Below, piece after piece: positions 1 to 11,706 of a stretch of 64,000 bases of DNA (positions are counted from its first letter, which is position 1; every line of letters begins with the position of its first letter). The stretch is from positions 814,041 to 878,040 of the forward strand of contig NW_006767446.1 in the NCBI RefSeq assembly GCF_000264995.1, in the 5' to 3' direction. Source of the DNA: Punctularia strigosozonata HHB-11173 SS5 (lineage: Eukaryota > Basidiomycota > Agaricomycetes > Corticiales > Punctulariaceae). Under the pieces are notes generated by a model. It did no database searches. It was not told the origin of the DNA and saw nothing but the letters and a program-made list of their open reading frames with translations. Both the position numbers and the translations under genes were made by a program.

Positions 1-1109
1 CGCCCCAGTCCATCACCAGAAACTTCTTTGAGAGTGTTCAGTCCAAGTCCAATCGCTTTGTTGAGCTCATCGATAGCGCCAGAGCGCACAGTCTTCAGAT
101 ATAGCGACCAGAGCATCCCATATACTGTCTTGCACCGATCAATGTGCATCTCTGGACATAAGTGCACGGCCTGCGCGGAAACATCAAGGCATTCATCCAA
201 ATCTTCTGGTCTTCCGAAAATTTGGTATCGGTAGCATAGATACACCCCTAGGAATCGCAGGTGTCGATGTTGATCGTAACAATGAGATGGAGGCAGCTCA
301 GCCAAGGCCTGCCGCTGGATGTTGACTGTTTCGTCGAGCAAGGTGTGAGATACCTTCTCGCTAGATAACCCACATAGAGTCCATGCCAGATTAAGGCGAA
401 TAGTTGCTGCCAAGTAGGTTCCCGTTGCGCAGAGTGAGATGGCTTCTCTGCAGAGCGACTCTGCAACGATCCTATCTTCTTTCCGGGAAACGTCGTTTGC
501 GTTGATATCTAAGATCCTGGCGAAGAGCCCCAGTACTGTAAGGCAACGTATCCCAGCTGTGCGGCACATAGACAGGGCTTCTTGCCCATATCGTACCGCA
601 AGCTCCAGATCGCGTTGCTCGTAATTGTGCCTATAGCGATCCACGTATAGATCAGCCAGCCGAATGAGTATGTGATATAGCTTTGGGCGGGGGTCGAGCG
701 AAACGTCCAGTTCCGGATTCGGGCTTGTCACGCTGAAGGAAGTGGTTCCCTGTGACTCCAATAGGAGGGCCTCATAGTGCTCGATGCACTGCTTTGCAGC
801 GTCGAGATCGCTGTTCTGGCAGAATCTCTGGTGGAGTTGGAGTGCTGTGTCATAGCGTTCGTTCCCCTCAGATGACGTAGCTGCTGCAAGGTGCGGTTGG
901 ATAATATTCAAAGCAGCACAGCAAAACGGATTTACTTGCGCATTCGCAGATTTTTTGCGACCATCTTGACCATGACCGATTGGACCCACTGTAATCAGTT
1001 CTGCGTATGGTCAAGGGAATAAGTTGTTATGATTGCCAGTCGAGTACCACGGCAGAGAAACGTGAATGAACATACCGGTTGTCATATCCCCTTCGGCTTT
1101 GTCTTGCAT
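1..1109 (-). CDS. TPR-CHAT protease, copy A (5' part, cut by window edge)
   Basis: This is the N-terminal part of a tetratricopeptide-repeat/CHAT (caspase-HetF-associated) protein; the CHAT domain lies beyond the left edge. It is a close nucleotide-level match, on the opposite strand, to copy D at 49590 onward, including the same two first introns (donor GTATGT in codon 11-12 and a second donor GTAAAT near 953). The reading frame stays open through exon 3 to base 1, with TPR-like helices reading IRLNLAWTLC and DLDECLDVSAQAVHLCPEMH. The start at 1109 is chosen because it matches the copy D start, 42 bases downstream of a TATA-like box. The short N-terminal exon 2 carries an I-C-x-C motif like the other copies. 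Whether the rest is intact cannot be seen. Function is known only by family: CHAT is a caspase-like cysteine protease fold. Confidence 0.8.
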
Positions 1110-1150
1110 GTTGGTCTGTTTGCTTACTGTATCAACGGACTGCTGCTCCC

Positions 1151-1158
1151 TTATATGT
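1151..1158 (-). promoter_or_regulatory. TATA-like box of copy A
   Basis: ATATAA on the minus strand about 42-50 bases upstream of the proposed ATG at 1109. Copy D has the equivalent element at the equivalent place, so the core promoter was duplicated along with the gene. Confidence 0.45.
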
Positions 1159-1949
1159 GCTTTGCTGGTGCGAGGCGAGGCGAGCACAGCCTCGCGCTCG
1201 TAGAAATAGCTCTAATCATCATAGCATGCCTGACGGTGTGGTGCGATGCAGCTCTGCAGATACACTGGCGCGTCGATGTCCCATGTTTCATGAAGCCGAC
1301 GCACTGATTAAACTCGCGTCTTGTCCGGCTTGAAGGAACTGAGAACTCTCCGGAACTTCAGATCAGAGTCATTGCTAACCCGAAACGTCGAACTCAACAG
1401 ATATTTCGTACGCCTTCCACACCACACTGCCGGCCAACAAGAGAATGTGATCATGAGTCTATGTTGGGTGACCCATCAGAGACAACTATGCTGTCGGTTT
1501 TCCAAAAACGTTCGCAGAGTTTTCGCCCGCGAGATCGCAGAGAGGGGTAAGGTTAGCCAGATCTGATTTTCCCGGTGATTCAATCTTATCGGGCGTCCGG
1601 AGTACCCAACCAGACGCTGTTCACCGCGGTGCCACAATACGAACACTCCTTGATCGCGACGCAGTGTTTCCGAGTAGGACTACTGCTTGCTTGATGAATG
1701 GTCTTCGCCTGATCGTGCGCTCAGGTGCACACATTGGATGTGAGGACTGGGGGCGTCGGACGTCCACCGGCACCTCAACATCGCTTTGGCGACGTTGCTG
1801 CTGAGCGTTGAGCCTTGACGCACGGACCCGCGAGTCCAGATTCAACGAAGATGGTGGATGCTGGGCGACTTCTGATTTGTTGTGTTGAGATCAACATGAA
1901 CGCGCAAAGCAGACTTCAGCCCGAGCACTGCGCCACGGGTACGTGATGA

Positions 1950-2560
1950 AACCGCAGCACCTTCGGCGTTCGCCGACGCCTATTTCCTGTCCGCATGCTC
2001 CAACACGTCTCGGAGGCACTAGTACTGCGGCTATAGCCTTTCACACCGAGGATCAAACTAAAGATGTACCCGCAACGAAGTCTTCGAACGTCAACAGGCG
2101 CAGGATGATTTCCAGCGCCAACGGCGGCAACGACGAGAGCCCGCGTGCCCTCGCAGAAGAACGACGTCGAGCTCGAATACGAAGGCGGAAGGAGGAAGTT
2201 GTTCGTCGTCACCGCGCTTATTTTTGTCAAGCCGAACGTCGACTCGATCATCCTCGTCGAAATCCTCCGTAACCTCGCTTCCTTACCCGGAGGGACGGTA
2301 CAGACCGCTGTTGTCATACCAGAATCTGTTACCGAGGAGGAGAAGATTGCGCATCGTGCAAGGTGCCGATTTCGTGCTGCTGGACAAGGAAGAGCATGCA
2401 TTCCGCGAGTATGGAGTTGGGGATGATCACAGCCAGGCACTGGTGCTCGTGCGTCCAAACGGTTACGTCGGTGCGTACGCGTATGGCATAGACGGTCTAA
2501 AGAAATACTCCGAAACAGGTTTTGGAGGTTGCATCGTTGGAGCAGCTGTATAGTACGGAC
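1950..2560 (+). pseudogene. 3' fragment of a phenol-2-monooxygenase-like FAD monooxygenase
   Basis: Pieces in more than one frame match the C-terminal thioredoxin-like domain encoded at 55589-56480. Shared stretches include ALIFVK, FPPGTVQTAVVI/LPGGTVQTAVVI, HAFREYGVGDD and ALVLVRP(D/N)GYVGAY. The FAD-binding and substrate domains are absent and the frame changes within the fragment, so this is a decayed remnant. Only the last quarter or so of the family's usual length of about 600 residues is represented. Its 3' end faces the 3' end of TPR-CHAT copy B about 80 bases away, the same convergent arrangement as the fragment downstream of copy D. Confidence 0.7.
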
Positions 2561-2639
2561 GAGGCTATTCATGTGATCGTAATCAACTCTTGCAACGCTA
2601 TACAAATATCCCAGTTCAACCATCGGTTCTCCGGAATTC

Positions 2640-5600
2640 TTAGATACCCAAATGGATATAGGATGCCCATCGACTGGGATCCGCATGAATCCGGCGGAGA
2701 TTCTGCACCGCCCTGTCCAGCGCATAGGGTATGTCATCTGGATTGAGGTATCCTGCTTGCTCGTGATAAATCTCCTCGTAGACGGACTTGGCAATCACGG
2801 GCCCATCCACGTCTTCCATCGACCTAAGCAAGATTAGCCTACTTCTAGTGCGGGTCAGAATGGTGAGACGCAGACTTGTCATAGTGTCGCGATGACGCTC
2901 TTGAAACCTGCAAACAACAAAGTCGCGGCGAGATGAACTGCCTGATCGGGTTGGTTCTGCGTTGCATGAGACACGAATCAGTCTGCAAAGGTTGAAACAA
3001 TGACTCAAGCACTGACCTTGTCCCCTTTCGCGGTTTCGCACGCGCTCAAAAAGGCCATGAAGGCGCCTGAAAGAGGTATGGGCATCAGTCTCTCGATTGT
3101 CAACATCTCATCTTGCATTGCAAAGCCGCTTCTGAGTGGATCCATCCTGTCTTGGTAACCATGGCATGCGAGATGCAAGATTGTCGTATCAGGTAATTTC
3201 TCCAGTAACGTCTTCGCAGTGACCCCGGAGCTACCCTCTACAGACACGTTTTCAGAGGGTGGAAGGGGGATTTCCGTTCCATCTGGAAGCATAGCGCGAA
3301 TAATGGCAGCCTCGTCACGCGTAGAAGGAAGACTAGCCCACTGGGGCATGTGCGACTGAGGTACTGCGGCTACCAAGGCCCGGATGTGCCGCTTTGCAAC
3401 GGGAGAAAATGCTGCCCTGGCGGAAATTAGGGCACCGAGCGTTGGTGTATATGAAGACACAACGTAGTCGGAGCACCAGGTATCATCGGCACCGGCAGCA
3501 TGAACAGGCAGATGAACGAACTGTCCAGTAGGGCACCACCATAGACGCGGGCGATTGCGGCCCTCGGTTCGCTGACATATACAAGGGTGAGTTTGTACCG
3601 CAGGGGAACCGGTTATAATTTATTGTACCTTAAGATCCAGTGCATCAAGGATCGGACGTACTACATCCACCCACAGTAGACGCAATATCTCGTGCGTTCG
3701 ATGATTAGGCGAAGAGTACTTCCCGGATTTCGTAATCTTCAAACGATCCTTCGAGATTGATCTTGCTTCTGTCGCAGCTGAGCGCCATGTAGTGCCTGAA
3801 TCAACCAGCCAGGATTCAGTGAGCTGCCTCAGCGGGATGTTGATTGCCTGTCCCGACGGCTTGATGATGACAGCATGGCAAGCCAGCATGCTGGACACCA
3901 GAATGACTATGGGACCCCGATTCGCAGCCCTTGCCAGCGTCGAATACTCGTCTGGAAGAAGGAAGCGATCCATCCCATGCAGCTTGGGCATCTCCTTCAA
4001 TAGCGCATTGAACTCCTTAACCTCTTGATTTCTTCGTGCTGTCTAAAGCTCAAGGGATCGCGGGTCTTGCGGGGCAGGCAATGCGTCGCTTACGCGATCG
4101 AGCTGACGTGCGAGGAATGCAAGTCGACCCTTGAATTCTCCCGGAACTTCGTCGAAGGGTGAGCGTAAACGCAAAGTATGCGTCCAAAAGACGGCACGCC
4201 CTTGCTCGAGCATCTCAACCGCTTTCGTCGCGTCACCAAGGTTTAGTGCTTGTGATGCGCCAGTGAGGGCTACATTTTGTCCAGAACTGAGAGATCGTAG
4301 ACGAGAATGAAGGTGGAGGCCAAAAAATGCGACGCGCGGGAGGAGGCCGACGACCTGCGCATACACGTCCAAGAGCTCCGAAGGTGTCGGAGCGTCCGCA
4401 GTGAAGACGTCCTTGTGGGACAGTTCAATGCTATCCAGCAGCTCTATGGCGCCTTGGATTCGAGATCGAACGTCTCTGTGATCGTCTGACAACGCGTCGT
4501 GAAAGTACTTGAGGGCGAGCGGAACGTTGCAATAAGGGGTCCCATGTTCAATGTAGAGTCGCGACGCATCGAGAAGAGATCGGAATCGCTCGCGTCGACC
4601 ATGTGGTGCAATCTCCAGCGATCGGTTCATGCATTCCATTGCACGAGTAGCATCTTGCTGCATATGAGAATGACGGAAGCGAATCAGGTAACCGGAGGCG
4701 AGAATTCGTAGACACTCGGGGCCGTGCATCCCTTGAGATAGTGTTTCTATTCCTGATTCTAATATCTGAACGACTTTTTCAATATCCGTAAGAGTGTTGT
4801 TACGCTGCCCTCGCAGAAGAAGGGCGTAGGCAAGACGACGTATTGCGTCCAATTTGTTGATGTGGCTCTCCGGAAGAGAATCGACTATGACCTGAGAAAG
4901 CGACACAGCCTCTGTAACGTCCTCTATTCCATGTAGTGTTTCGTACCGCATGCATAGCCGAGAGATTAATCCAAGGGCCGACATGCTATAGTTCATATTT
5001 GACGGGGAGATTTCTGCCATGGCCTGACGATCCAGGCCGATGGCTTCATTGAGGTCGTTGAACTCGCCTGCCTCTGCGAACCGCATCACCAACGCGTCTG
5101 CCATTGTCATGGCAGGAAGAGATCTCTGCGGATGGTCGATGGGTAAGGCTTCCAGAAGTTGACGACCCAGTCGAATCGCTTCTTCTAGATCGCCCATCTG
5201 CCCACTCCAAGCAAACAGTATGGCCAAGCATCTCGCAAGGTCGAGTGTATACATCCAGCGGTATTTGTAGTCCGAAGACGAGCAATCGAGAGCCTCGCGA
5301 TGAAGCTGTACCGATTCTTCGATATCGCGCCCGTTTGATAATGTAAGCTGATGGCGTAGATCCAGAAGGCTTGCGACAGTGCTAAGGAGGGAACTGTGAA
5401 GCTCTTTGTCGCGCTGGCCCTCCTCGAGAACCCGGCGGCCAAGATCGATTGCCGTGTTGAGATCTTGGAGGGCGCCGGTATGAATACACTTACGATACAT
5501 CGACCATAGCCTTGCCCTGATCGTACCTCCTCTGTCAATATGGCTCTCGGGGCACAGCTGTAGAGCTTCCTCGGTAAGGGCAACGTATTCGTCCAGATCG

Positions 5601-6488
5601 CTAGGATCCCCTAAAGCCTCGAACCGATACATCATATACGTCCCCATGGATCGCAGATGTCGATGTTTATGCAGGCTTTGAGAAGGAAGGAGCTCCGCTA
5701 GTGCTAGCTGTTGCGTCTCGATGGCTTTGGTGAGGTAATCCAACGACTGTGTTGCTTCATAGTATCGATTGAGCAGCGCTGCGAGATTGTAACGGGCAGT
5801 GCTTCGGAGAGGATGATCTGCGGGACAGATCCAGATCGCTTCTCGGAGCAGAGTTTCGGCCAGCTTTCGGCCCTCAGAAGCACCGGTGTATTGGGCGAGA
5901 AGGTTGAGGACATGGGCATGAATGGTCCATACGTTGGGACAGGTCATCGCCTCTGCGCGGCAAAGTGCGAGCGCTTCTTGGCCGTGAGTGGCGGCGTAGT
6001 CGAGGTCCGAACGTTCGTTCATGAATAGTTATCGGTCTTTGTATATGTTGGCTAGTAGTATGAGGATATGACGGCGTTTGGGAGGAGGCGCTAGGCTGTC
6101 TGATTCACAAGATAAAGGGGGATCTTTCGCAGATATGAGGCTTTCGCAAATCGCGATACTTTGGTTCGCGGCCTCAAGATCACTCTGCTGACAGAAGCGT
6201 TCGTGAAGCTGGAGAAGCTCCGCGAGCGGACCCGCAGCTTCCTGGAATGACACTATTGCGAATAGCGCGGAATCAGCGACGTCGTAGGGAAGCTTTATCT
6301 GTAGCTGTGTGGGCTGCATACCGGCTGCACATTCGCAGATATTCTGAGGAATGTGAGGATCAGTACCAGAGTCTTGATAGTCAGCTGCAGGCGCGCAGTC
6401 TGATCGCGTCGCTGTAAGAACAAGGATGAGTGCATGGTGATCAAGATGGACGCATAGACTCACGATTTGCTGGACCGCCTTCACCCAT
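2640..6488 (-). pseudogene. TPR-CHAT protease, copy B (two in-frame stops, one lost splice donor)
   Basis: Full-length homologue of copies C and D. Exon 1 starts MGEGGPAN at 6488; exon 2 has the I-C-E-C motif. A long TPR region follows (about 6250-4100), then a linker and a CHAT domain at about 3550-2640. The CHAT domain keeps the catalytic-type motifs ILHLACHG and FLSACETAKG and ends APYIHLGI-like (ASYIHLGI). Two stop codons interrupt an otherwise perfectly aligned frame: TAA at 6029-6031, where copy D has Tyr in DRYRHN, and TAG at 4043-4045, within the stretch aligned to copy C EAAAMRRR. The donor of the last intron, GTTAGT or GTACGT in D and C, reads ACAAGT here (about 2864). There are no frameshifts that I can see, so inactivation looks recent. 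Read-through or sequencing error cannot be excluded. Confidence 0.8.
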
Positions 6489-7119
6489 CACGCTCAGGTG
6501 CAGCGCTTTCTGATGTTGAGCTTTGATGTAGCTGTACACCACCCACAAAGCGTGGCCGGTGCCGGTGGAAATCGCGGGCAAAGATATCGGCCGAACCTGG
6601 CCGAAGGGGACGGAAACCTCACCGTGCCGGTCGCAAGATTTTCAGAGGGGTGGCGTTCGCAACTCGCATGATTTCTGCCCGATATTCTGAACCGCACAGA
6701 GCCCAACGAGGCTTCCGACGACTCTTAATATACGACAGAACGATTTGCGTTGCATCTGTATGATGTTCCCCGGCGGCTAGATGCGCTGGCCAGCGGAAGA
6801 GACTTTTTGTTAGGGACTCTTTGTTAGAAGTACACCCTGTGATCGTACGGGAGATGGGTCTGTAACGACAGTATAGTGGTATCAGGTTGAGCACTGTCGA
6901 GACTGAGGCATGAGCAGAACACTAAAACCGCTGAATAGCGTCTGACACGGGTTGTGACGTGACGGAGAGTTATAGTGCATGGTGCCGCTTTGCAAAGCTG
7001 CAGGCATGGATTCAATGCAGCCGAAGACTGGAGAGACACTGTAGCACATGTAAAATATGTCTCAAACCTGCAGTACGGCGAAACCGGCGATTCCCCAATC
7101 ATAACCTTCCAAGGGTTCA
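6489..7119. other. Intergenic, copy B upstream to AKR 3' end
   Basis: No gene I can support. Several short open frames overlap each other on both strands without recognisable protein features. The part next to 6488 is presumably the promoter of copy B; TATTAA-like sequence occurs near 6727, some 240 bases upstream, which is too far to call a TATA box with confidence. Confidence 0.4.
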
Positions 7120-8986
7120 CTCTCAAGTACGTCCAAACGCATCCAGCGACGGCCTCCCATACGTCGGCTGCGTGAAAGACTCCACCTTGAGCGCCGCACT
7201 TCCGTGTATGAGGCAGTAGAAGCGTACCTTAGGGACCGGCTTGTTACCCAGGATGCCCTCGATCTTTTCCAACACTTCAGGCGTCAATTTAGGGATCACC
7301 TCGAGCGCCTTCAGATTATCCAGAAGCTGCTCGACGTTCGATGCGCCGATGATGACGGTTGACGTGTTCGGGTTTCTTGCCACCCACGCTAGGGCGAGGT
7401 GACCAACTTTGCAACCCAATTCTATGACAAAGAAAGGGGGAGGACATCAGAACTGACGGCACAGGAATGAAGAAGACGCATTGAGCGGACCTTTCTCAGC
7501 AAGCGCAGTAAGCTCCTTGATCTTCCCAATCTTGAGCTGACCACCCTCTGTCCCAAGACTATCGCCCAGTTCTTTCAAAAAGCTGAAATCCTGGTGCTTC
7601 GCAAGGCGCGAGTCCGGAGGTATTCCGTCGTTGTACTGCGGACATCGTTGTAATCTGGTCCGAGTTGATAATAACCTCGAGAGAGAACGTACCTTGCCAG
7701 TGAGTAGCCCAAATGCAAGACACGAGAAAGCGGTCGTGCCCATGCCATATTTCTTGTACAGCCCGCTGATTTCATATCGTCATACAGTATTACTGAATAG
7801 CCCTTAGGGAAGGACGTACGCATACTCCTTCTCAGGTCGCTCGCGGTGCAGCATGTTGTGTTCGCACTGCTCCACAACGGGCGCGTGTAGACCAAGTCTT
7901 TGCGCGATACCTGCAGATATAGCGTCAAGTTCATACTGCGCGCAATACGCGGAATCTCAGACCATGCGCCTCCTCGATCTCATCAGCGGCCCACTCGGAC
8001 GTACCCCAATAAAACGCCTGCGCTCTCGCAATATCAGATTGCTGGATGCATCAGACAATCGCAAACAGAGAAGAAGCGCACCCATCCGCGATCGACCACA
8101 TAGCTGAACGCACGCACGACTTCTTCCATAGGGACTTAGGGGAAAGAGGAATTAGAAGAAGGAACGAATGGTCGAGATGCATGACGTGCGCGTACCTGTG
8201 GGGTCCGAACGATGTGCGAAGATTATATCAACGTAGTCCATCTGTTATGTTAGGTATCAGACGCGTTCGCCAAAGATAAACTGACACCTACCTGGAGTCG
8301 CTCAAGCGACGCTCTCGTTCCTTCGACGATGCTACCTTGCGGTGACCTCAACATTGACCTCAAGACATCTATCAAACTCACTGTTTCCTCGACAGGCCTC
8401 CGAGATTATGCCCATACTCCGTACCCTGAAAGCATAACAGGATCAACATCGAGTAAATGGGTCATACATAGAGACGCACCCAGAAGAGCTTGGTAGTCAC
8501 AATGATATCTGTCCGCTTGAAGCCAAGTTCCTTTATCACGCGTCCCCTGTGCGCGGTACGCCATTGTCACCGCCGGTATAGAACTATAAGGATGACGGTC
8601 GTACATCTCGAGCTCAGACTTGCCATCGGCGTAGGTCTCTGCACGCGGATCAGAAAGGGGGAGCGCGATTGCACGAACCCGGCACTCACCCGCATTATCG
8701 AACATGTTGATCCCGTGTTCATACGCAGTCTTCATCAGATCCTAATGTATCTCAGGTCATCCCGCAAGTTCGTCACAGAAAAACGCGGAATGAGCGGCTG
8801 TCCCCACCTTGACCGGATCGCCTAGCACTGTCGTTCCGATCGTCAACCCTATAATCTCGTCAGCCGGGATGCGAAGCCTATCACAACGGATGGCGAGTAC
8901 TCACATCCTCCAAGCGAGAACAAAGGCACCCTCAGGCCGCTCGAGCCAAGGCGCCTGAACGGCATGCCCTTCGTATCGTACTGCAT
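7120..8986 (-). CDS. Aldo/keto reductase, Kv-channel beta-subunit-like
   Basis: NADPH-dependent aldo/keto reductase of the Kv-beta/YajO type, split into about eight exons. Visible landmarks in order: start MQYDTKGMPFRRLG (8986); YEHGINMFDNA with the catalytic Asp; ETYADGKSE with the catalytic Tyr; DIIVTTKLFW with the catalytic Lys; DYVDIIFAHRSDP with the catalytic His; then AFYWGTSEWAADE, VEQCEHNMLHRERPEKEY, YGMGTTAFSCLAFGLLTGK and the NADPH-site stretch STVIIGASNVEQLLDNLKAL. All four tetrad residues are present. Introns of about 50-60 bases have GT...AG ends, for example one beginning right after KSELEM. Such enzymes reduce aldehydes and ketones in the cytosol; the substrate is unknown. The exact 3' end is least certain because a short optional intron may fall after PVPK. 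Confidence 0.88.
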
Positions 8987-9509
8987 GGTATTCAATGAGT
9001 CAGATCTGGTGATGTTCGATCGTATGCTGGTCGATGGTCGTCAGATGAAGCGCTGGTGAGCAATACTAGCGTGGTGGGGTGAGATCGATCGAGTTGATAT
9101 CAAGATGACGAGGGCATGATGCACGCCGAGATAGCTTGTGAAGCGCAGTCCAGACCGACGTCTTCGGAGTCGAGCGCCATGAGAGCCGGGGGATTCTCGG
9201 GAACCTGATCACATCAGGATGTGTGAGAACGCGCGGGATGCGGAATCCTGACAGTCTGCATGGAAGCCAGCGCACATCAGCGCCGGGGTGCATTCGAGAG
9301 AGATGAGTGATGTATTAGAATTGCGCCGGGTGACCCGTATTGTACTGACGAAATGCAAATGCTGGATGTGCGAAGACAGATAGCAACAAAGAGCTCAGAT
9401 GTACCGAATATCCACCTATGGACAAGCAGCTCGTCAACGGCATATGGCTATAGGGCAACTGGGGACAAATACCGTTTTCCCTTCCTCTCCCATCTTCCAT
9501 CCTATGCGC
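8987..9509. other. Intergenic between two minus-strand genes
   Basis: Holds the AKR promoter and the 3' flank of the RING-CH gene. I see no coding signal or repeat that I can support. Confidence 0.4.
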
Positions 9510-11304
9510 TTAGAGTAGCACTGAATTTAGGCGGTTCTCGCGTTCCTCCCTCGACACCAGATCCAGCTCCCCGACGTCAATCCCCACAAACGGGCGCGTC
9601 TTTAACCGTCGCGTTTCAAGTTCGCGCTTCGTCAGCCAGAGGTGGTATAGGTCAATGCAGTCCTTCGCGGCTATATACAGTCCCAAACCAATCGCGTTCC
9701 GCCACCTAGAAATATTCAAACAGGAGATCAGCCAAGTTGCCCAAGAAAACAGAAGGAGAGCGTGACTGACCAGACGGGATCGCTTTCGGCCCATGCCGCG
9801 GATCCGCCCCATACTAGGCCCAGGCCAACTTTGACGGCCGTCCATACGCGGCGAGCCTCGCTCATCCCTGCCCAGAACGCAGGGTATGACGCAGCGCCGA
9901 GCGGCGGAGGAACCGCGCCTCCGTGCCATCGCGGCTGCCTAATCGCGAGGATGCGCCGGAGGAGGGGGAAATATACCGCGAGGCGGGCAAGCGCGCGGCC
10001 GGCGCGGTTCGCAATCCAGGGTAGTGAGAGGGTCTCGATCAAAGTGCGACCGAGCGATAGGTGGGTGAGGTCGACGGCGCGCTCGGCTGCCAGGGCGTTA
10101 GCATTGTTGGGATCCGCGTTCTCGTCAGCGTTGACGTTATTGTTGTCCGCATTGGGAATAGGATTAGCGTTGGGCTGCTCGGCGTCGTTGGCATTTGCTT
10201 GTCGATTGTTGTTATTCGGTGCGTCTTCGGCTCCCGCTACGTTGGCGACGACCCGAATGCGGAGAGGTAAGGGCATCTGACCGAAGTCCCAGACGACTCG
10301 CCGAACTGGCCTTTGGATTGATGGTTTGGTACCGAGGGCCCAGTTGCGCAGGCGATTGAGCGAGCGATTGTACAACTTGCGGATAACCGGGATGAATATA
10401 AGCATGAGGAGTGGGGATGGTGGATATCGGAAGAGACTCCCCGGAAAAGATGGCATTGACGGGGAGATGGGTAATGGGGATGAAGGAGAGGCAGAGAAGT
10501 GGGCGGAGAATCGTTGTTGAGTCGTCTCCACGACGGGGCTGGAAGTTGGCCAAGCGAGGAAGAACGGTGTAGCAGGGACTTGGAGAGCGTCGAAGAGAGG
10601 TGTGCGGGAAATTAAAAGAGAGAGGGGGATGAGTGGGAGGTTCAAGAAGGCGTGCCACGGCCAGTTAGAGGGGTCATCTGTGAGGAGGATGTCGTACATC
10701 TCCCGGCCTGAGGAAGAATTGAGTATCAACCTGGCGGGAAGGCATAGAAACATACCAAGGAATTGCTCAACAGCCCAAGATCCATACGCCGTACATATCA
10801 CATAGAAGCCTGCAGATGCAAGGTTATTGAGTCGTGCAGTAAATTCAACGAGGTACGCGCATACATCCACCGACAGTGCTGAGCACAGTCACAATCGCAA
10901 CTCCCCCGCATATATTCGAGACGGTTTTATTCACAATGTTTAATATTCGAAGAGATAGTCGGTTGTCGCTCTCCATCTCGTAGGTCGCTCCGCATTGCGG
11001 ACATTTAAGTGCGTTCTTCGAGCGTTCTTTATCGCCTTGAGACGACTTGATCCACTCGAGCAGACATGATTCGTGCGCAATCAGAGTGCAGTTGCAAGGG
11101 TGTACCCATGCACGTGGAGGTGTTTGAGGGTCTGTAAAATATCCAGCGAATTGGGCACGCCGTAATGCAACGAATACGCACGATCGTAAGTTTCCTCGTC
11201 ACTGCAGATGTAGCATTGCTTGACCTGTATCCGGATTAGCGAGAGTGAGCTGGATGTGTTTCAGAACGCATTACCCTTAGGTCGTCGATCGTTGGAGCAG
11301 GCAT
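9510..11304 (-). CDS. MARCH-type RING-CH membrane E3 ubiquitin ligase
   Basis: Start MPAPTIDDLR at 11304, an intron, then a RING-CH (C4HC3) zinc finger: CYICSDEETYD, an intron, HPCNCTLIAHESCLLEWI and LKCPQCGATYE, giving all eight metal ligands. After the finger come several hydrophobic segments (for example ICGGVAIVTVLSTV, FYVICTAYGSWAVEQFLGMF and FLNLPLIPLSLLI), so the protein is an integral membrane protein of roughly 500 residues. An Asn/Ala-rich low-complexity linker lies at about 10195-10080. The last intron falls after ESDPVW, and the C-terminus reads EERENRLNSVLL. MARCH-type ligases attach ubiquitin to membrane proteins of the endomembrane system; the targets here are unknown. Basidiomycetes commonly carry proteins of this build. 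Confidence 0.88.
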
Positions 11305-11706
11305 TATATGTATCGTGGTCGCCGCCTGAAGAGAGGCGAGCATGCGCACGCCGCAGACCGGACGCCACCAGGACCAGCCTGAACCAAACGCGCGCGATTA
11401 GGCATGGATTTCATGAATACCTTCTCTTCGTTGTTACTCGAATGTCACTTGGGCGTCATCATATATTGCTTCAGTATAATATGCTACGAATGGAGTGTCC
11501 GACAGCGCGCGACCGAAACGATGTCCTTTGCATGTAACTGGAATGTTCGACGCGCAAGCTCGCTGCATTGCTGAACCGTGGCGCCACGGAAACCAAACAA
11601 AGCACGCAACCGCGTCACTTGCGAAACATTTGACGCCCCTTTTCTTCTCTCCCTCACCGACGACAAGGACGACGATCCCGACAACGGACGACAAGCGACA
11701 CGAACT
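11305..11706. other. Divergent promoter region between RING-CH and SR genes
   Basis: About 400 bases between two genes transcribed away from each other. A pyrimidine-rich stretch (CTTTTCTTCTCTCCCTCACC, 11639-11658) lies 50-70 bases before the SR start. No TATA box is evident. Confidence 0.4.

Larger units (their letters stand above)
1..1950. repeat. Inverted segmental duplicate of about 48733-50700
   Basis: The minus strand from about 1950 down to base 1 matches the plus strand from about 48733 to 50700 at high identity, with few indels. The match covers copy A exons, introns, TATA box and roughly 800 bases of upstream flank. It ends near 1950, where monooxygenase-derived sequence begins; at the other locus it ends near 48733, where LINE-derived sequence begins. 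Confidence 0.85.

Noticed and set aside
1916-2794. 292-codon minus-strand open frame
   Set aside because: Shadow of the plus-strand monooxygenase remnant; contains no recognisable domain and overlaps the copy B 3' end.
1-6488. Prokaryotic origin or contamination for the TPR-CHAT genes
   Set aside because: They have fungal-type spliceosomal introns at conserved positions and sit among typical fungal genes; CHAT domains are known in fungi.
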